Source of the DNA: Mangrovimonas xylaniphaga
GTDB lineage: Bacteria > Bacteroidota > Bacteroidia > Flavobacteriales > Flavobacteriaceae
Direction of reading: 5' to 3'
Length of the DNA stretch: 64,000 bases
Assembly (NCBI RefSeq): GCF_001280435.1
Contig: NZ_LBIP01000017.1
Coordinates: 124,001-188,000, forward strand
In this document: positions 7,969-16,090 of the stretch, one piece after another
Layout of the letters: each line of letters begins with the position of its first letter
How positions within the stretch are numbered: position 1 is the first letter of the stretch
The notes under the pieces: model-generated
The model's input: the letters and a program-made list of their open reading frames with translations, nothing else
Told to the model about the DNA's origin: nothing
Database searches by the model: none
Position numbers and translations under genes: made by a program

Positions 7969-8958
7969 CTAATCCTCTTTAAAAACTTTGTAAGTTACTC
8001 CAATACCGTAATTGGTAAGGTTGGATTTTAATAGGGAGGATTCTATCCCACTTCCTTTTTCAAACCGAACCCATTCATTATCATTTAGGAATACCCGCTT
8101 TATGTAAGTGTTGTTTTCTGCAATTTCATCTGTGAATGGTAACAGCGGTCTAAAATTGGTTGGGATTTTTAAAACACCATCCCTAGACTTTACTTCTTTG
8201 TATTTTTTGTTAGGAAGTAATTTTCCGTTTTTATCGGTATAACCCAATACTTGAAGCGATACAAAAAAACCATTGTCGGGGATATCCAATTCATGTTCGG
8301 TTACATCAAGTTCAAAAACATCGCCGTGTTTTTCGGTTGCTACAAAAACGATGTTTTCATAGGTGAGTACGTCTCCAGGAAAACCTTCCTTATTCTCGTA
8401 AAATTTTACTTTAAAAAGTGTCGAAAAAGGATGTTTGTCGGCATTGGCCTTTTTACGCTTTTCCCAGTCTTTGGATTCCAAAGTAATTGGGAAATGAATG
8501 GTAGCTATTTCTTTGTCTTGAGAGGTTTCATTTGGGAAAAATACGGCAATTTCAGATTCTATGGTTGGTAACCAACATTTATAATAATCATCGTCCAAAT
8601 AGGGTTTTTGAGTTTCCTTTTTGAATTTTCGGTCCTCTTTTGGCGCATTTACATTTAAAACCACTTCTTCCAATTGGTCAATATGAGGTTCTAAAAGCAA
8701 GATTTTGGGAAGATTTTCAGTAGAAACTCCTAAGTCCTTATATCCTAAGGCCGAAATGAAAAGAGAATCAATATCCGGATATAGCTTTTTGGTGAAAATG
8801 AACATGCCTACATCATCAGCAAAAATACCGTTGCCATTCCCGAAGGAAATAGTGGCGTATGGAATGGGTTCATTTGTGCTTCCATCCTTGATGGTGGTTT
8901 GGGCAATTGCCAAACCACCACAAAATAGGATGCTTATATAGAATAAGATGTGTCGCAT
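7969..8958 (-). CDS. secreted protein with carboxypeptidase-like regulatory domain
   Basis: A 329-residue protein. Signal peptide MRHILFYISILFCGGLAIAQ, then a CarboxypepD_reg-like beta-sandwich at about residues 20-100 (NEPIPYATISFGNGNGIFAD; FISALGYKD). The remaining 230 residues are beta-rich and unassigned. No TonB plug or barrel follows, so it is not a receptor. The start codon overlaps the stop of the upstream DUF885 gene by one base, so the two are probably co-translated. Function unknown. Confidence 0.75.
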   Translation of the reverse strand: MRHILFYISILFCGGLAIAQTTIKDGSTNEPIPYATISFGNGNGIFADDVGMFIFTKKLYPDIDSLFISALGYKDLGVSTENLPKILLLEPHIDQLEEVVLNVNAPKEDRKFKKETQKPYLDDDYYKCWLPTIESEIAVFFPNETSQDKEIATIHFPITLESKDWEKRKKANADKHPFSTLFKVKFYENKEGFPGDVLTYENIVFVATEKHGDVFELDVTEHELDIPDNGFFVSLQVLGYTDKNGKLLPNKKYKEVKSRDGVLKIPTNFRPLLPFTDEIAENNTYIKRVFLNDNEWVRFEKGSGIESSLLKSNLTNYGIGVTYKVFKED

Positions 8959-10757
8959 TATTTATTAGCGTTTATCCAAGTATTTATTTTGGTTTCCAAA
9001 TAGGCCAATGGCATATTTCCAGACTCCAATACTTGGTTGTGGAATTCAGAAATACTGAATTTTTCACCTAGTTCCTTTTCTGCTTTGGCTCTCAATTCCA
9101 AAATCTTCAACTGACCAATTTTGTATGAAAGTGCTTGTCCCGGAATGGCCATGTAGCGCTCCACTTCAGAGATGATGCTTGATTCACTTTCTGCTTCATT
9201 CTCCAAGGAATATTGAATAGCCTGCTCTCTTGACCAGCCTTTAGTATGAATTCCTGTATCGACTACCAATCGGATAGCGCGGTGCATTTCGGCACTTAAC
9301 ATTCCAAAATATTGGTAGGGATCTGAGTAAAGTCCTAATTCTTTTCCAAGGGATTCCGTGTACAAAGCCCATCCTTCGCCATAGGCACTGTAATATAAGG
9401 TTTTTCTAAAGCTCGGTAACTCTTCATTTTCCTGTTGCAATGAAATTTGGTAATGGTGCCCTGGAATGGCTTCGTGTAGGAATAATGATTCGTCCATAAA
9501 GTTGTTGTATTCTGTAGCATTTGGAACTGGTACATAAAAAATACCAGGCCTTGTTCCGTCAACAGAACCTGGACTGTATTCTGCACTTGCCGAAGCTTCC
9601 CTGAATGCCTCAGTACGTCTTACTTCAAAAGGGGTTTTTGGTTTTAAATCGAACAATTTCTCCAATTGCGGTTGCATTGTTGCATGGATATTGTTGAAGT
9701 GATCAATCACTTGTTGTGCCTCTGTATAAGGCATCAGTTCTTTATTGTTTCTCACAAAATCAAAGAAACTTTTTAGGTCTCCTTCATAACCAACTTGAGC
9801 CTTCACTTTTTCCATTTCAGAAGAAATACGAGCAACTTCACTCAATCCCAGTTGGTGAATTTCATCCGCCGTCATGTTGGTCGTAGTGTACTGCTTAATC
9901 GCAAAAGCATAGTAATCTAGTCCAGTTGGAATTTCTGAAATACCACTTGTAGTCCTTCCAGCTTCCAAATAGTCTTTGCTCATATAATCCAACAACTTTT
10001 TGTTGGCAGGCACTATTTTAGTTTCGATAAGGTTTTTATAGGCTTCAGTCAATTTGGTTTTGTCTTCCTCTGTAAAATCTTCAGGGAAATTTTTAATAGG
10101 AAGGAAAAACAAATGCTCTTCGGTGGTAGCGCTGGTTAGGGCTTCCAATTGAGGAAGCACTTTTGTGATCAATGATTTTGGAAGGGTATAGCCTTTGGAA
10201 ACGCCTTCCTTCATTTTTTCTTCTGCAGAGGCCATCCATTCCAAATAACCCTCTACACGAAGTAACCAGTTATTGTAGTCTTCTACAGTATTGAAGGGTT
10301 GCGAACCAGCACCACTGGCCAATTGGCCAATCATTAAAGGTAGGGACCAAAATTGATTGATAGGCATTAAGTCTTCTCTAAACGTAAGGCGTTCCAAATT
10401 GATATCGCATTCCCAATTTAGGATGGCTTTTGAAAGTTGTTGGCTCTCGTTTAATTGAGCATCCTGGAATGCATTTACTTGCTCTTTATAGTTGGTATAA
10501 TGAGCTTTCGTTTTTGCCATAAAGTCATCCGATAGCATGTTCGGGAGCAAATCGTTGTATCTGTTGTCTCCCTCGGCAGTGGCATTTAAAGGATTCAGTT
10601 GCAAGGCATCTTGATAATAAGCTTCCAATACTTTGTCAAATTCGGCATTGGGCATATTCGCATTGATTGTTTGAGAATCTGTTTCGGTGGGTTTGGTCTC
10701 ATTTTTACAAGCAATAAACGTTGCAATTAGACCAGCAGCTATTAATAATTTCTTCAT
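8958..10757 (-). CDS. DUF885 family lipoprotein, putative metallopeptidase
   Basis: A 599-residue protein with lipoprotein signal MKKLLIAAGLIATFIACK (cysteine 17). The DUF885 domain fills nearly the whole length. The conserved motif HEAIPGHHYQ (H428, E429, H434, H435) resembles a zinc-binding HExxH-like site, and GEGWALYTESLGKELG is the second family signature. Members are thought to act as dipeptidyl or carboxypeptidase-like enzymes, but few are characterised. A -7-like TATCTTTA lies at the complement of 10786-10793. Coupled to the downstream carboxypeptidase-regulatory protein by a one-base overlap. Confidence 0.85.
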   Translation of the reverse strand: MKKLLIAAGLIATFIACKNETKPTETDSQTINANMPNAEFDKVLEAYYQDALQLNPLNATAEGDNRYNDLLPNMLSDDFMAKTKAHYTNYKEQVNAFQDAQLNESQQLSKAILNWECDINLERLTFREDLMPINQFWSLPLMIGQLASGAGSQPFNTVEDYNNWLLRVEGYLEWMASAEEKMKEGVSKGYTLPKSLITKVLPQLEALTSATTEEHLFFLPIKNFPEDFTEEDKTKLTEAYKNLIETKIVPANKKLLDYMSKDYLEAGRTTSGISEIPTGLDYYAFAIKQYTTTNMTADEIHQLGLSEVARISSEMEKVKAQVGYEGDLKSFFDFVRNNKELMPYTEAQQVIDHFNNIHATMQPQLEKLFDLKPKTPFEVRRTEAFREASASAEYSPGSVDGTRPGIFYVPVPNATEYNNFMDESLFLHEAIPGHHYQISLQQENEELPSFRKTLYYSAYGEGWALYTESLGKELGLYSDPYQYFGMLSAEMHRAIRLVVDTGIHTKGWSREQAIQYSLENEAESESSIISEVERYMAIPGQALSYKIGQLKILELRAKAEKELGEKFSISEFHNQVLESGNMPLAYLETKINTWINANK

Positions 10758-10824
10758 TAAAACAATAAAATTTTATTTAAAGTTTTAAAGATACGGATTC
10801 CATACAGTTTCTAAAGCATAAAAA

Positions 10825-10848
10825 AACTGCCATCGACGAATGGCAGTT
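10825..10848 (-). terminator. hairpin terminator after DUF6249-like gene
   Basis: Nine-base arms 10825-10833 and 10840-10848; on the minus strand the stem is followed by an uninterrupted T run. It lies 34 bases past the stop of the 10882 gene. Confidence 0.8.
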
Positions 10849-10881
10849 AACGGTGTTGAGGTAATAAATTAGGCTTGTAAT

Positions 10882-11223
10882 TTATTCCTTATCCAAATTT
10901 TGAGTCATTTTAAAACCTATGAATAGGCCAATTCCTGCCATTAAGAAGATGGTTCCTGGCATGGCGATATCTTCGTCTATTCCTATAGATACCAATATCT
11001 GTGAGACAAAAATGCCGACACCAATACTCATTAGTAAAAGTGCTAGGTTTAAAATGATGACTTTCCAAATGGGGGCCGTGTGCTGTCTGCCCATTGCAAA
11101 AATGCTGGCATCCGCGCCTTTTTCAATTAAGGCCAAACGTTCTTTGTTTCTGGTGGATAAAAAAAGGTAGATTACCCCGAAAACGGCCAAGAAAAAGCTA
11201 ATAGGTATTAATATTTCTTCCAT
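10882..11223 (-). CDS. small membrane protein, DUF6249-like
   Basis: A 113-residue protein with three hydrophobic helices: residues about 4-22, 53-75 and 88-107. The middle loop ERLALIEKGADASIFA is typical of the small DUF6249-type membrane proteins found beside ECF sigma genes in Bacteroidota. It is divergent from the sigma gene and has an ECF-type promoter (complement of 11270-11295) identical in its key bases to the one facing the sigma gene. That makes it a probable target of the sigma factor. Biochemical role unknown. Confidence 0.75.
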   Translation of the reverse strand: MEEILIPISFFLAVFGVIYLFLSTRNKERLALIEKGADASIFAMGRQHTAPIWKVIILNLALLLMSIGVGIFVSQILVSIGIDEDIAMPGTIFLMAGIGLFIGFKMTQNLDKE

Positions 11224-11269
11224 GATACTTGTTTTTTAATTGATTACTTTTAATATGTTTTTATCTTAT

Positions 11270-11295
11270 GACGATACGTTTTCCATTGAGGTTAC
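11270..11295 (-). promoter_or_regulatory. ECF-type promoter for the DUF6249-like gene
   Basis: Minus-strand GTAACC (complement of 11290-11295), 16-base spacer, then CGTC (complement of 11270-11273). The same GTAACC-N16-CGTC layout faces the sigma gene. It leaves a leader of roughly 40 bases before the ATG at 11223. Confidence 0.65.
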
Positions 11296-11338
11296 AAAAA
11301 GATGGAAAAAAAATTTATAGAAAAAGTTGTAACCTCAA
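11286..11338. repeat. 12-base perfect inverted repeat between divergent genes
   Basis: TTGAGGTTACAA (11286-11297) and TTGTAACCTCAA (11327-11338), 29 bases apart. Each arm contains the GTAACC -35 element of one of the two divergent promoters, which explains the symmetry. Confidence 0.8.
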
Positions 11339-11354
11339 ATGTTATCGAGTCGTC
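11329..11354 (+). promoter_or_regulatory. ECF-type promoter for the sigma factor gene
   Basis: GTAACC at 11329-11334, 16-base spacer, CGTC at 11351-11354. This fits the two-part promoters of ECF sigma factors and predicts autoregulation. Transcription would begin at about 11361-11363, just before the ATG at 11366, so the message would be almost leaderless. Confidence 0.65.
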
Positions 11355-11365
11355 CTATTTGTCAC

Positions 11366-11944
11366 ATGGCCATCGAAGAGCATATAATCATCAACCAAAT
11401 TATTGAAGGGGACACTAGTGCATTTTCCACATTGGTAGACCGTTACAAGGATATGGTCTTTACTTTGGCGCTTAGAATGTTGAAAAATAGGGAAGAAGCA
11501 GAGGAAGTGGCTCAGGATACTTTTATAAAGGTGTATAAATCCTTGACGAAGTTTAAAGGAGATTCTAAATTGTCGACTTGGATTTATAAAGTGGCCTACA
11601 ACAGTTGTTTGGACAGCATTAAAAAGAACAAAAAATATCAGGCAAATGTACCTGTAGATGACATCACAATGCCCCAAATAAAAACATTGGACAATGCTTT
11701 GGATGGTATTTTGGAATCGGAAAAATCTCAGCTTATCCAAGATTGTTTAAAGCAGCTTCCTAGTGAGGATAGTTTTTTGTTGACCTTGTTTTATTTTGAA
11801 GAACAGAGTTTGGAGGAAATCTCTAAAGTGGTTGGCATTACTCCCAATAATGTCAAAGTGAAATTATTTAGAAGCCGAAAAAAGTTGGCTTCCATATTAA
11901 AAGCACAATTAGAACCTGAAATGATAGCGCGTTATGAAAAGTGA
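11366..11944 (+). CDS. ECF-family RNA polymerase sigma factor
   Basis: A 192-residue protein beginning MAIEEHIIINQIIEGD. An ATG 27 bases upstream (11339) is in frame, but the predicted promoter -10 lies downstream of it, so 11366 is preferred. Region 2 spans about residues 18-85 (FSTLVDRYKDMVFTLALRML; LSTWIYKVAYNSCLDSIKK) and region 4 about 130-180 (SLEEISKVVGITPNNVKVKL). Length and the lack of region 3 are typical of ECF sigmas. The start codon of the putative anti-sigma gene overlaps its stop. The inducing signal is unknown. Confidence 0.92.
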   Translation: MAIEEHIIINQIIEGDTSAFSTLVDRYKDMVFTLALRMLKNREEAEEVAQDTFIKVYKSLTKFKGDSKLSTWIYKVAYNSCLDSIKKNKKYQANVPVDDITMPQIKTLDNALDGILESEKSQLIQDCLKQLPSEDSFLLTLFYFEEQSLEEISKVVGITPNNVKVKLFRSRKKLASILKAQLEPEMIARYEK

Positions 11945-12344
11945 ACACGATAAAGAGTTAGAGCAATTGGTTGAAAAGTTCATGGAGAATTCTCAAACCG
12001 AATCACCGTCGTTTGAGTTTACTTCAAAAGTGATGCAGGAAATTAATCAGTTATCTGTGTCAAAAAGCATCGCCTACAAACCTTTGATATCAAAAACAGT
12101 GTGGTGGCTGCTTTCGGCTGGTTTATGCGCTTTGGTGCTTTATATTGCATTTATTGCACCTTCCCAGTCAAAAGGATTGGGATTAACTCTTCCTTTGGGA
12201 AATTTAAAAATCCCTAATTTGAATGTGTTTTCGGGAATTAAATTTTCACAGTCTACAATGTATGGAATGGCTATGTTGGCGCTAATGGTGATGGTACAAA
12301 TCCCTTTATTAAAACATTATTTCAACAGCCGACTTAAAGTGTAA
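11934..12344 (+). CDS. putative membrane anti-sigma factor
   Basis: A 136-residue protein overlapping the sigma gene by 11 bases. The N-terminal 50 residues are cytosolic and helical (DKELEQLVEKFMENSQTESP); hydrophobic helices follow at about 57-77 and 105-125. Sigma/anti-sigma gene order, overlap and topology support a membrane-bound anti-sigma that holds the ECF factor. It lacks the HxxxCxxC zinc motif of ZAS-type anti-sigmas, so the assignment rests on context. It abuts the convergent hydrolase gene with no gap. Confidence 0.7.
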   Translation: MKSEHDKELEQLVEKFMENSQTESPSFEFTSKVMQEINQLSVSKSIAYKPLISKTVWWLLSAGLCALVLYIAFIAPSQSKGLGLTLPLGNLKIPNLNVFSGIKFSQSTMYGMAMLALMVMVQIPLLKHYFNSRLKV

Positions 12345-13211
12345 TTATTCTTCCTTTTTAAAAATGGTTTGAAGGCCTTTGTAGGCGGCTAAATGTAAAA
12401 TGTCTGCATGGTTTTGTTCTTCGAATAATTCAAAATTGGTGGTGATGGCGCTATTTTCGCTACCCTGTAAAAGAGTGAATAAGGCTTTGGCTTCACGTTT
12501 CATAACGTCATCTTCTTGTCCTCCTACCGCAATGAAAATATTCTTTGCTACTTTGTAATTAGCATGGATGATAGCTGGCTGTTTTTTCAAAATAGCTTCT
12601 TCATCCCACCAAAGACTTGGACTTACAATAAGATAATTATTGAAGAGATGAGGTTTGGTGAATAAAATTTCGGTAGCCAAAAGTCCTCCTAAGGATTGAC
12701 CAATAATGGTCTTGGTTCTGGTGGTTCTGTAGCTTTTTTCAATGTAAGGCTGTAATTCCATCTCAATGAAATTGATGAATTTTTCAGAACCTCCTGCCGT
12801 TGGGAAATTTTGTGAATGGTCTGCTACACTAGGAGGAAACGTGAAATCGCGTTTTCTATCTATGTTGGCAATACCTACAACGATGGATTCAGGAACCATG
12901 TCGATCCATAAAAAAGAGGCAAACTGCACCAGTCCTGAAATATGGATAAAATCTTCATCCCTTGCTCCGTCCAAAAGGTAAATTACGGGGTAATCTTTAT
13001 GTGTTGCCTTTGAATAGCTGTTAGGTAAATAGACGTTGATAACACGGTCTTCGTCCAAAACAGAAGAATACATGGTAACCTGATCTCCAATTTCGAAGGG
13101 TATGGTAACGGCCATTTCACTTGGCTGAGTGTCGTGATGCAACAAGTCAATTTGAGCAAAACCTTGTGTTGTAAATACGGAAATAATTAAAAATATACCG
13201 AAGTATTTCAT
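12345..13211 (-). CDS. secreted esterase D-like alpha/beta hydrolase
   Basis: A 288-residue protein with a signal peptide (MKYFGIFLIISVFTTQGFAQ). It belongs to the esterase D/putative-esterase family: DYPVIYLLDGARDEDFIH, nucleophile elbow GQSLGG and a C-terminal catalytic histidine in EEQNHADIL. Relatives hydrolyse siderophore esters, S-formylglutathione or acetylated sugars; none can be chosen from sequence. Its stop codon directly abuts the stop of the anti-sigma gene. Confidence 0.85.
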   Translation of the reverse strand: MKYFGIFLIISVFTTQGFAQIDLLHHDTQPSEMAVTIPFEIGDQVTMYSSVLDEDRVINVYLPNSYSKATHKDYPVIYLLDGARDEDFIHISGLVQFASFLWIDMVPESIVVGIANIDRKRDFTFPPSVADHSQNFPTAGGSEKFINFIEMELQPYIEKSYRTTRTKTIIGQSLGGLLATEILFTKPHLFNNYLIVSPSLWWDEEAILKKQPAIIHANYKVAKNIFIAVGGQEDDVMKREAKALFTLLQGSENSAITTNFELFEEQNHADILHLAAYKGLQTIFKKEE

Positions 13212-13232
13212 TGTTTGATTGAGGATTAACTA

Positions 13233-14474
13233 TTAATACCAGCGTTTCTTTTTCTTTTTGGAACCTTCTCCTTTTCTCCCTTTTTTATGCTTGCTGCCTG
13301 TTTTTTTTGAGCGATGAACCTCTGGCTTTGCTTTAGGATCTAAAGGATAGGGATGATCTTCCTCTACTGGTATTTGTACATTAATTAATTGTTGAATGGA
13401 TTTAATATATGTTTTTTCGTCGGCGGAACAAAGGGAATAGGCGTGGCCAATATTACCAGCTCTACCTGTTCTTCCTATTCTGTGCACATAGGTTTCTGGC
13501 ACATTTGGTAAATCAAAATTGATGACTGCATCCAGTTCATTAATGTCAATTCCACGTGCGGCAACATCTGTGGCGATTAAAATGTTTACATAGCCATTTT
13601 TGAACTTCTTCAAAGCTTCCTGTCTGTCATTTTGAGTCTTATCTCCGTGAAGGGTTTCAACTTTATAACCATTTTTGAGAAGGGTCTGCTCCAGTTTGTC
13701 CACACCAAATTTGGTACGTCTAAAAATTAGAATACTCCCTTTGATGGTGTTACGAAGCAAGTGCAAACAAAGTTCAATTTTATTGCGTTTAGGAACATAG
13801 TAAAGGACTTGGCTGATATCTTTCGCCGCGGACGAAGTAGGCGTTACTTCAATGCGTTGTGGTGATTTTAAAATGGTATTGGCCAACTGTTCCACCTTAA
13901 ATGGCATGGTGGCCGAAAACAGCAAAATCTGTTTGTCCTCAGGACACAGGCGTTCTATTTTCTTCACGTCATCAATAAATCCCATGTCTAGCATTAAATC
14001 GGCTTCATCCAAAACCAAGGTCTCAACATAATCCAAATTAATGACGTCCTGTTTATGAAGGTCCAGTAAGCGCCCAGGGGTTGCAATTAAAATATCCACA
14101 CCTTTGTTGAGCACATCAATTTGTGGTTCGATGCCCGTACCTCCGTAAATTACGGTAGATCTAAGATTGGTGTACGTGCTGTAAGTTTTAAAGTTTTCAC
14201 CAATTTGAATGGCTAATTCCCTTGTAGGACTTACAATCAAAGCTCTTATTTTTTTGCCTTTTTTAGGCGCATCCTGCTTGTCAAACAACAGTTGCAGTAT
14301 GGGAAGTGCAAACGCCGCTGTTTTTCCGGTTCCCGTTTGTGCAGAGGCTATTAGGTCGTTTCCTTCCAATACAACAGGAATGGTTTTTTCCTGAATAAGG
14401 GTAGGATCGTTATAACCAGCTTCGGCGATGGCTCTTAAAAGGGGTTTGTTGAGATTTAAGTCTTTAAATGACAT
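13233..14474 (-). CDS. DEAD-box RNA helicase, RhlE-like
   Basis: A 413-residue ATP-dependent RNA helicase with all standard motifs in order: Q motif region (NDPTLIQEKTIP), I (AQTGTGKTAAF), Ia (PTRELA), Ib (TPGR), II (DEAD), III (SAT), V (ATDVAARGID) and VI (HRIGRTGRAG). The tail after residue 375 is strongly basic (KKGRKGEGSKKKKKRWY) and likely binds RNA non-specifically. Bacterial homologues help ribosome assembly and mRNA turnover, especially in the cold. Monocistronic. Confidence 0.93.
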   Translation of the reverse strand: MSFKDLNLNKPLLRAIAEAGYNDPTLIQEKTIPVVLEGNDLIASAQTGTGKTAAFALPILQLLFDKQDAPKKGKKIRALIVSPTRELAIQIGENFKTYSTYTNLRSTVIYGGTGIEPQIDVLNKGVDILIATPGRLLDLHKQDVINLDYVETLVLDEADLMLDMGFIDDVKKIERLCPEDKQILLFSATMPFKVEQLANTILKSPQRIEVTPTSSAAKDISQVLYYVPKRNKIELCLHLLRNTIKGSILIFRRTKFGVDKLEQTLLKNGYKVETLHGDKTQNDRQEALKKFKNGYVNILIATDVAARGIDINELDAVINFDLPNVPETYVHRIGRTGRAGNIGHAYSLCSADEKTYIKSIQQLINVQIPVEEDHPYPLDPKAKPEVHRSKKTGSKHKKGRKGEGSKKKKKRWY

Positions 14475-14611
14475 AAGGTTTTATTTACAGCAAATATAGG
14501 GCAAAAGTTAGAGCTTAGCCCTGTTTTGTGAATGGATTAACGAATGAAATATGCCATGGATGAACGAGATGTTTTAAGGGAGATACATGGGGCTATGTAT
14601 CTGCAATCAGT

Positions 14612-14986
14612 TTAATCCGATTTTTTATTAAAGTGGGGAGAGATGTCTTTATCTACGGCGGTTACAAAGTATTTGGTGTCGCCCCAAAATGCTAAGGTTG
14701 TGTAGCGTTCAATATAAGTTACCTTCACATAATTGCCCTGAAGTTCATTGAGTTTCTGAATGACATCCTTGTCCTTGTCCAGAACAGAAAACTTAAATAT
14801 TTCTGCGCCACTAATCCCTTGGCTGATTTCTCCTTCCCAAGTTTTAAAAACAACACCTTTGTTGCTCACTTTAATGAGTTCTCCAGATCGGGTGCCTTCA
14901 CTATAGGGCACATAATATACAAAGGCAAAGTAGGCTGCCAAAAGCAGCACTAAACTGATGATGAAAATGGTTAGAATTTTTTTCAT
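14612..14986 (-). CDS. membrane-anchored protein of unknown function, 124 aa
   Basis: One N-terminal hydrophobic helix (residues about 4-26) anchors a small beta-rich domain (SGELIKVSNKGVVFKTWEGE; YVKVTYIERYTTLAFWGDTK). No catalytic motif is visible. The fold resembles an OB- or SH3-like barrel by strand pattern only. It may lie on the periplasmic side. Single gene with no operon partner. Confidence 0.7.
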   Translation of the reverse strand: MKKILTIFIISLVLLLAAYFAFVYYVPYSEGTRSGELIKVSNKGVVFKTWEGEISQGISGAEIFKFSVLDKDKDVIQKLNELQGNYVKVTYIERYTTLAFWGDTKYFVTAVDKDISPHFNKKSD

Positions 14987-15073
14987 ATTGGAAAAGATAA
15001 AGACTTACGTAAGATTAAAAATACTAGTTTTTTTGTTGATATACAATTTCTTACGTTTGGCTATTGCAGGTTT

Positions 15074-16075
15074 TTACCTTGTGACTTCAATAGTGTAAGT
15101 CGCCACAATGTCCTTTCCGATTTTTAGATGAGCGTCATAAATTCCTTTGTGGTTAAAGTTGGTTTTAAAGGAAATGTACCCGTTTTGGTTTTTAAGGTCG
15201 TAAATTTTTAAAGTCTGTTCCTGTGAGCTGGTAAAATAGACCAGTGAAATATTGTTGTTTGTAATTTCCTTGGGGCTTTTAAAGCTGAAGTTGAGGTCTT
15301 CCTCTTTTTTTATGGACGTATTTAAATTACTCGGAGTTACCGATTGTATTTGGTGCTGAAATGTTTCTCCATAAACTATAGGAGAAGAGGTGAAATCTTC
15401 TCGAGATACGGTGTCTGTCAATACCCATTGTTGGTCAACAGGAAAGTGGTTTTTTGCAAACAAAATCGGGTCGGTTAAAAAGTACCCATCGTTATAATCT
15501 TTTACAAAAGTATAGCCCATCGTGTAGCCACTGGACCAAGTGGCATCACACAAATACCATTTGCCGTTTAGGTTTACAGCATTCCAAGAATGGTTGGTCA
15601 TTTCCAGTTCCTCAACATTGGAGTTAACAGTCCTGCCATAACCGTCAATAATTTTACATTCAATATTTGCCAAAAAACAAAGTTCCTTAATTAAATAGGC
15701 ATAACCAGTACACATGGTTTTTTTGTGCTTCAATAACTTTTTAAAGGCAATTTTTTTGTACTCTTCATTCCACATGGAATAAGCTGCGCTATCACCATGC
15801 ATTTTTTTGCGCTTTCTGTCAACTTTGGTGTGTTGATTGCTGTCTCCATTGATATTGTGGCATACCCAAAAGTAAATAGCTCTAAATTTTTCAACGTCGG
15901 TGGAAAGATTTGCAGTAAGTTGATGGGCAAGCAAGCCAAGGTTTTTCAAATCTGCTCCTTGTTGAAGTTTAGCCGTATTATCTGCCTTTGTGAAATCGAT
16001 ATGGGCAAAATCCGATAGTTGAGCTTTAGAGCTATTTATATAGAAAATTGAAATTAAAAGAACTAGGTGTTTCAT
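15074..16075 (-). CDS. secreted transglutaminase-like protein
   Basis: A 333-residue protein. Signal peptide MKHLVLLISIFYINSSKAQ. The transglutaminase-like core at about residues 55-190 contains the Cys-His-Asp triad: cysteine in HKKTMCTGYAYLIKELC, histidine in NHSWNAVNLNGKWY and aspartate in LCDATW. The domain order and length match the kyphoscoliosis/transglutaminase-like proteins of Bacteroidota, which may act as peptidases rather than crosslinkers. The C-terminal 100 residues form an unassigned beta domain. It lies 15 bases or so before the next minus-strand gene's end, so co-transcription with it is possible. Confidence 0.85.
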   Translation of the reverse strand: MKHLVLLISIFYINSSKAQLSDFAHIDFTKADNTAKLQQGADLKNLGLLAHQLTANLSTDVEKFRAIYFWVCHNINGDSNQHTKVDRKRKKMHGDSAAYSMWNEEYKKIAFKKLLKHKKTMCTGYAYLIKELCFLANIECKIIDGYGRTVNSNVEELEMTNHSWNAVNLNGKWYLCDATWSSGYTMGYTFVKDYNDGYFLTDPILFAKNHFPVDQQWVLTDTVSREDFTSSPIVYGETFQHQIQSVTPSNLNTSIKKEEDLNFSFKSPKEITNNNISLVYFTSSQEQTLKIYDLKNQNGYISFKTNFNHKGIYDAHLKIGKDIVATYTIEVTR

Positions 16076-16090
16076 ATAAAGCAGATTGGG

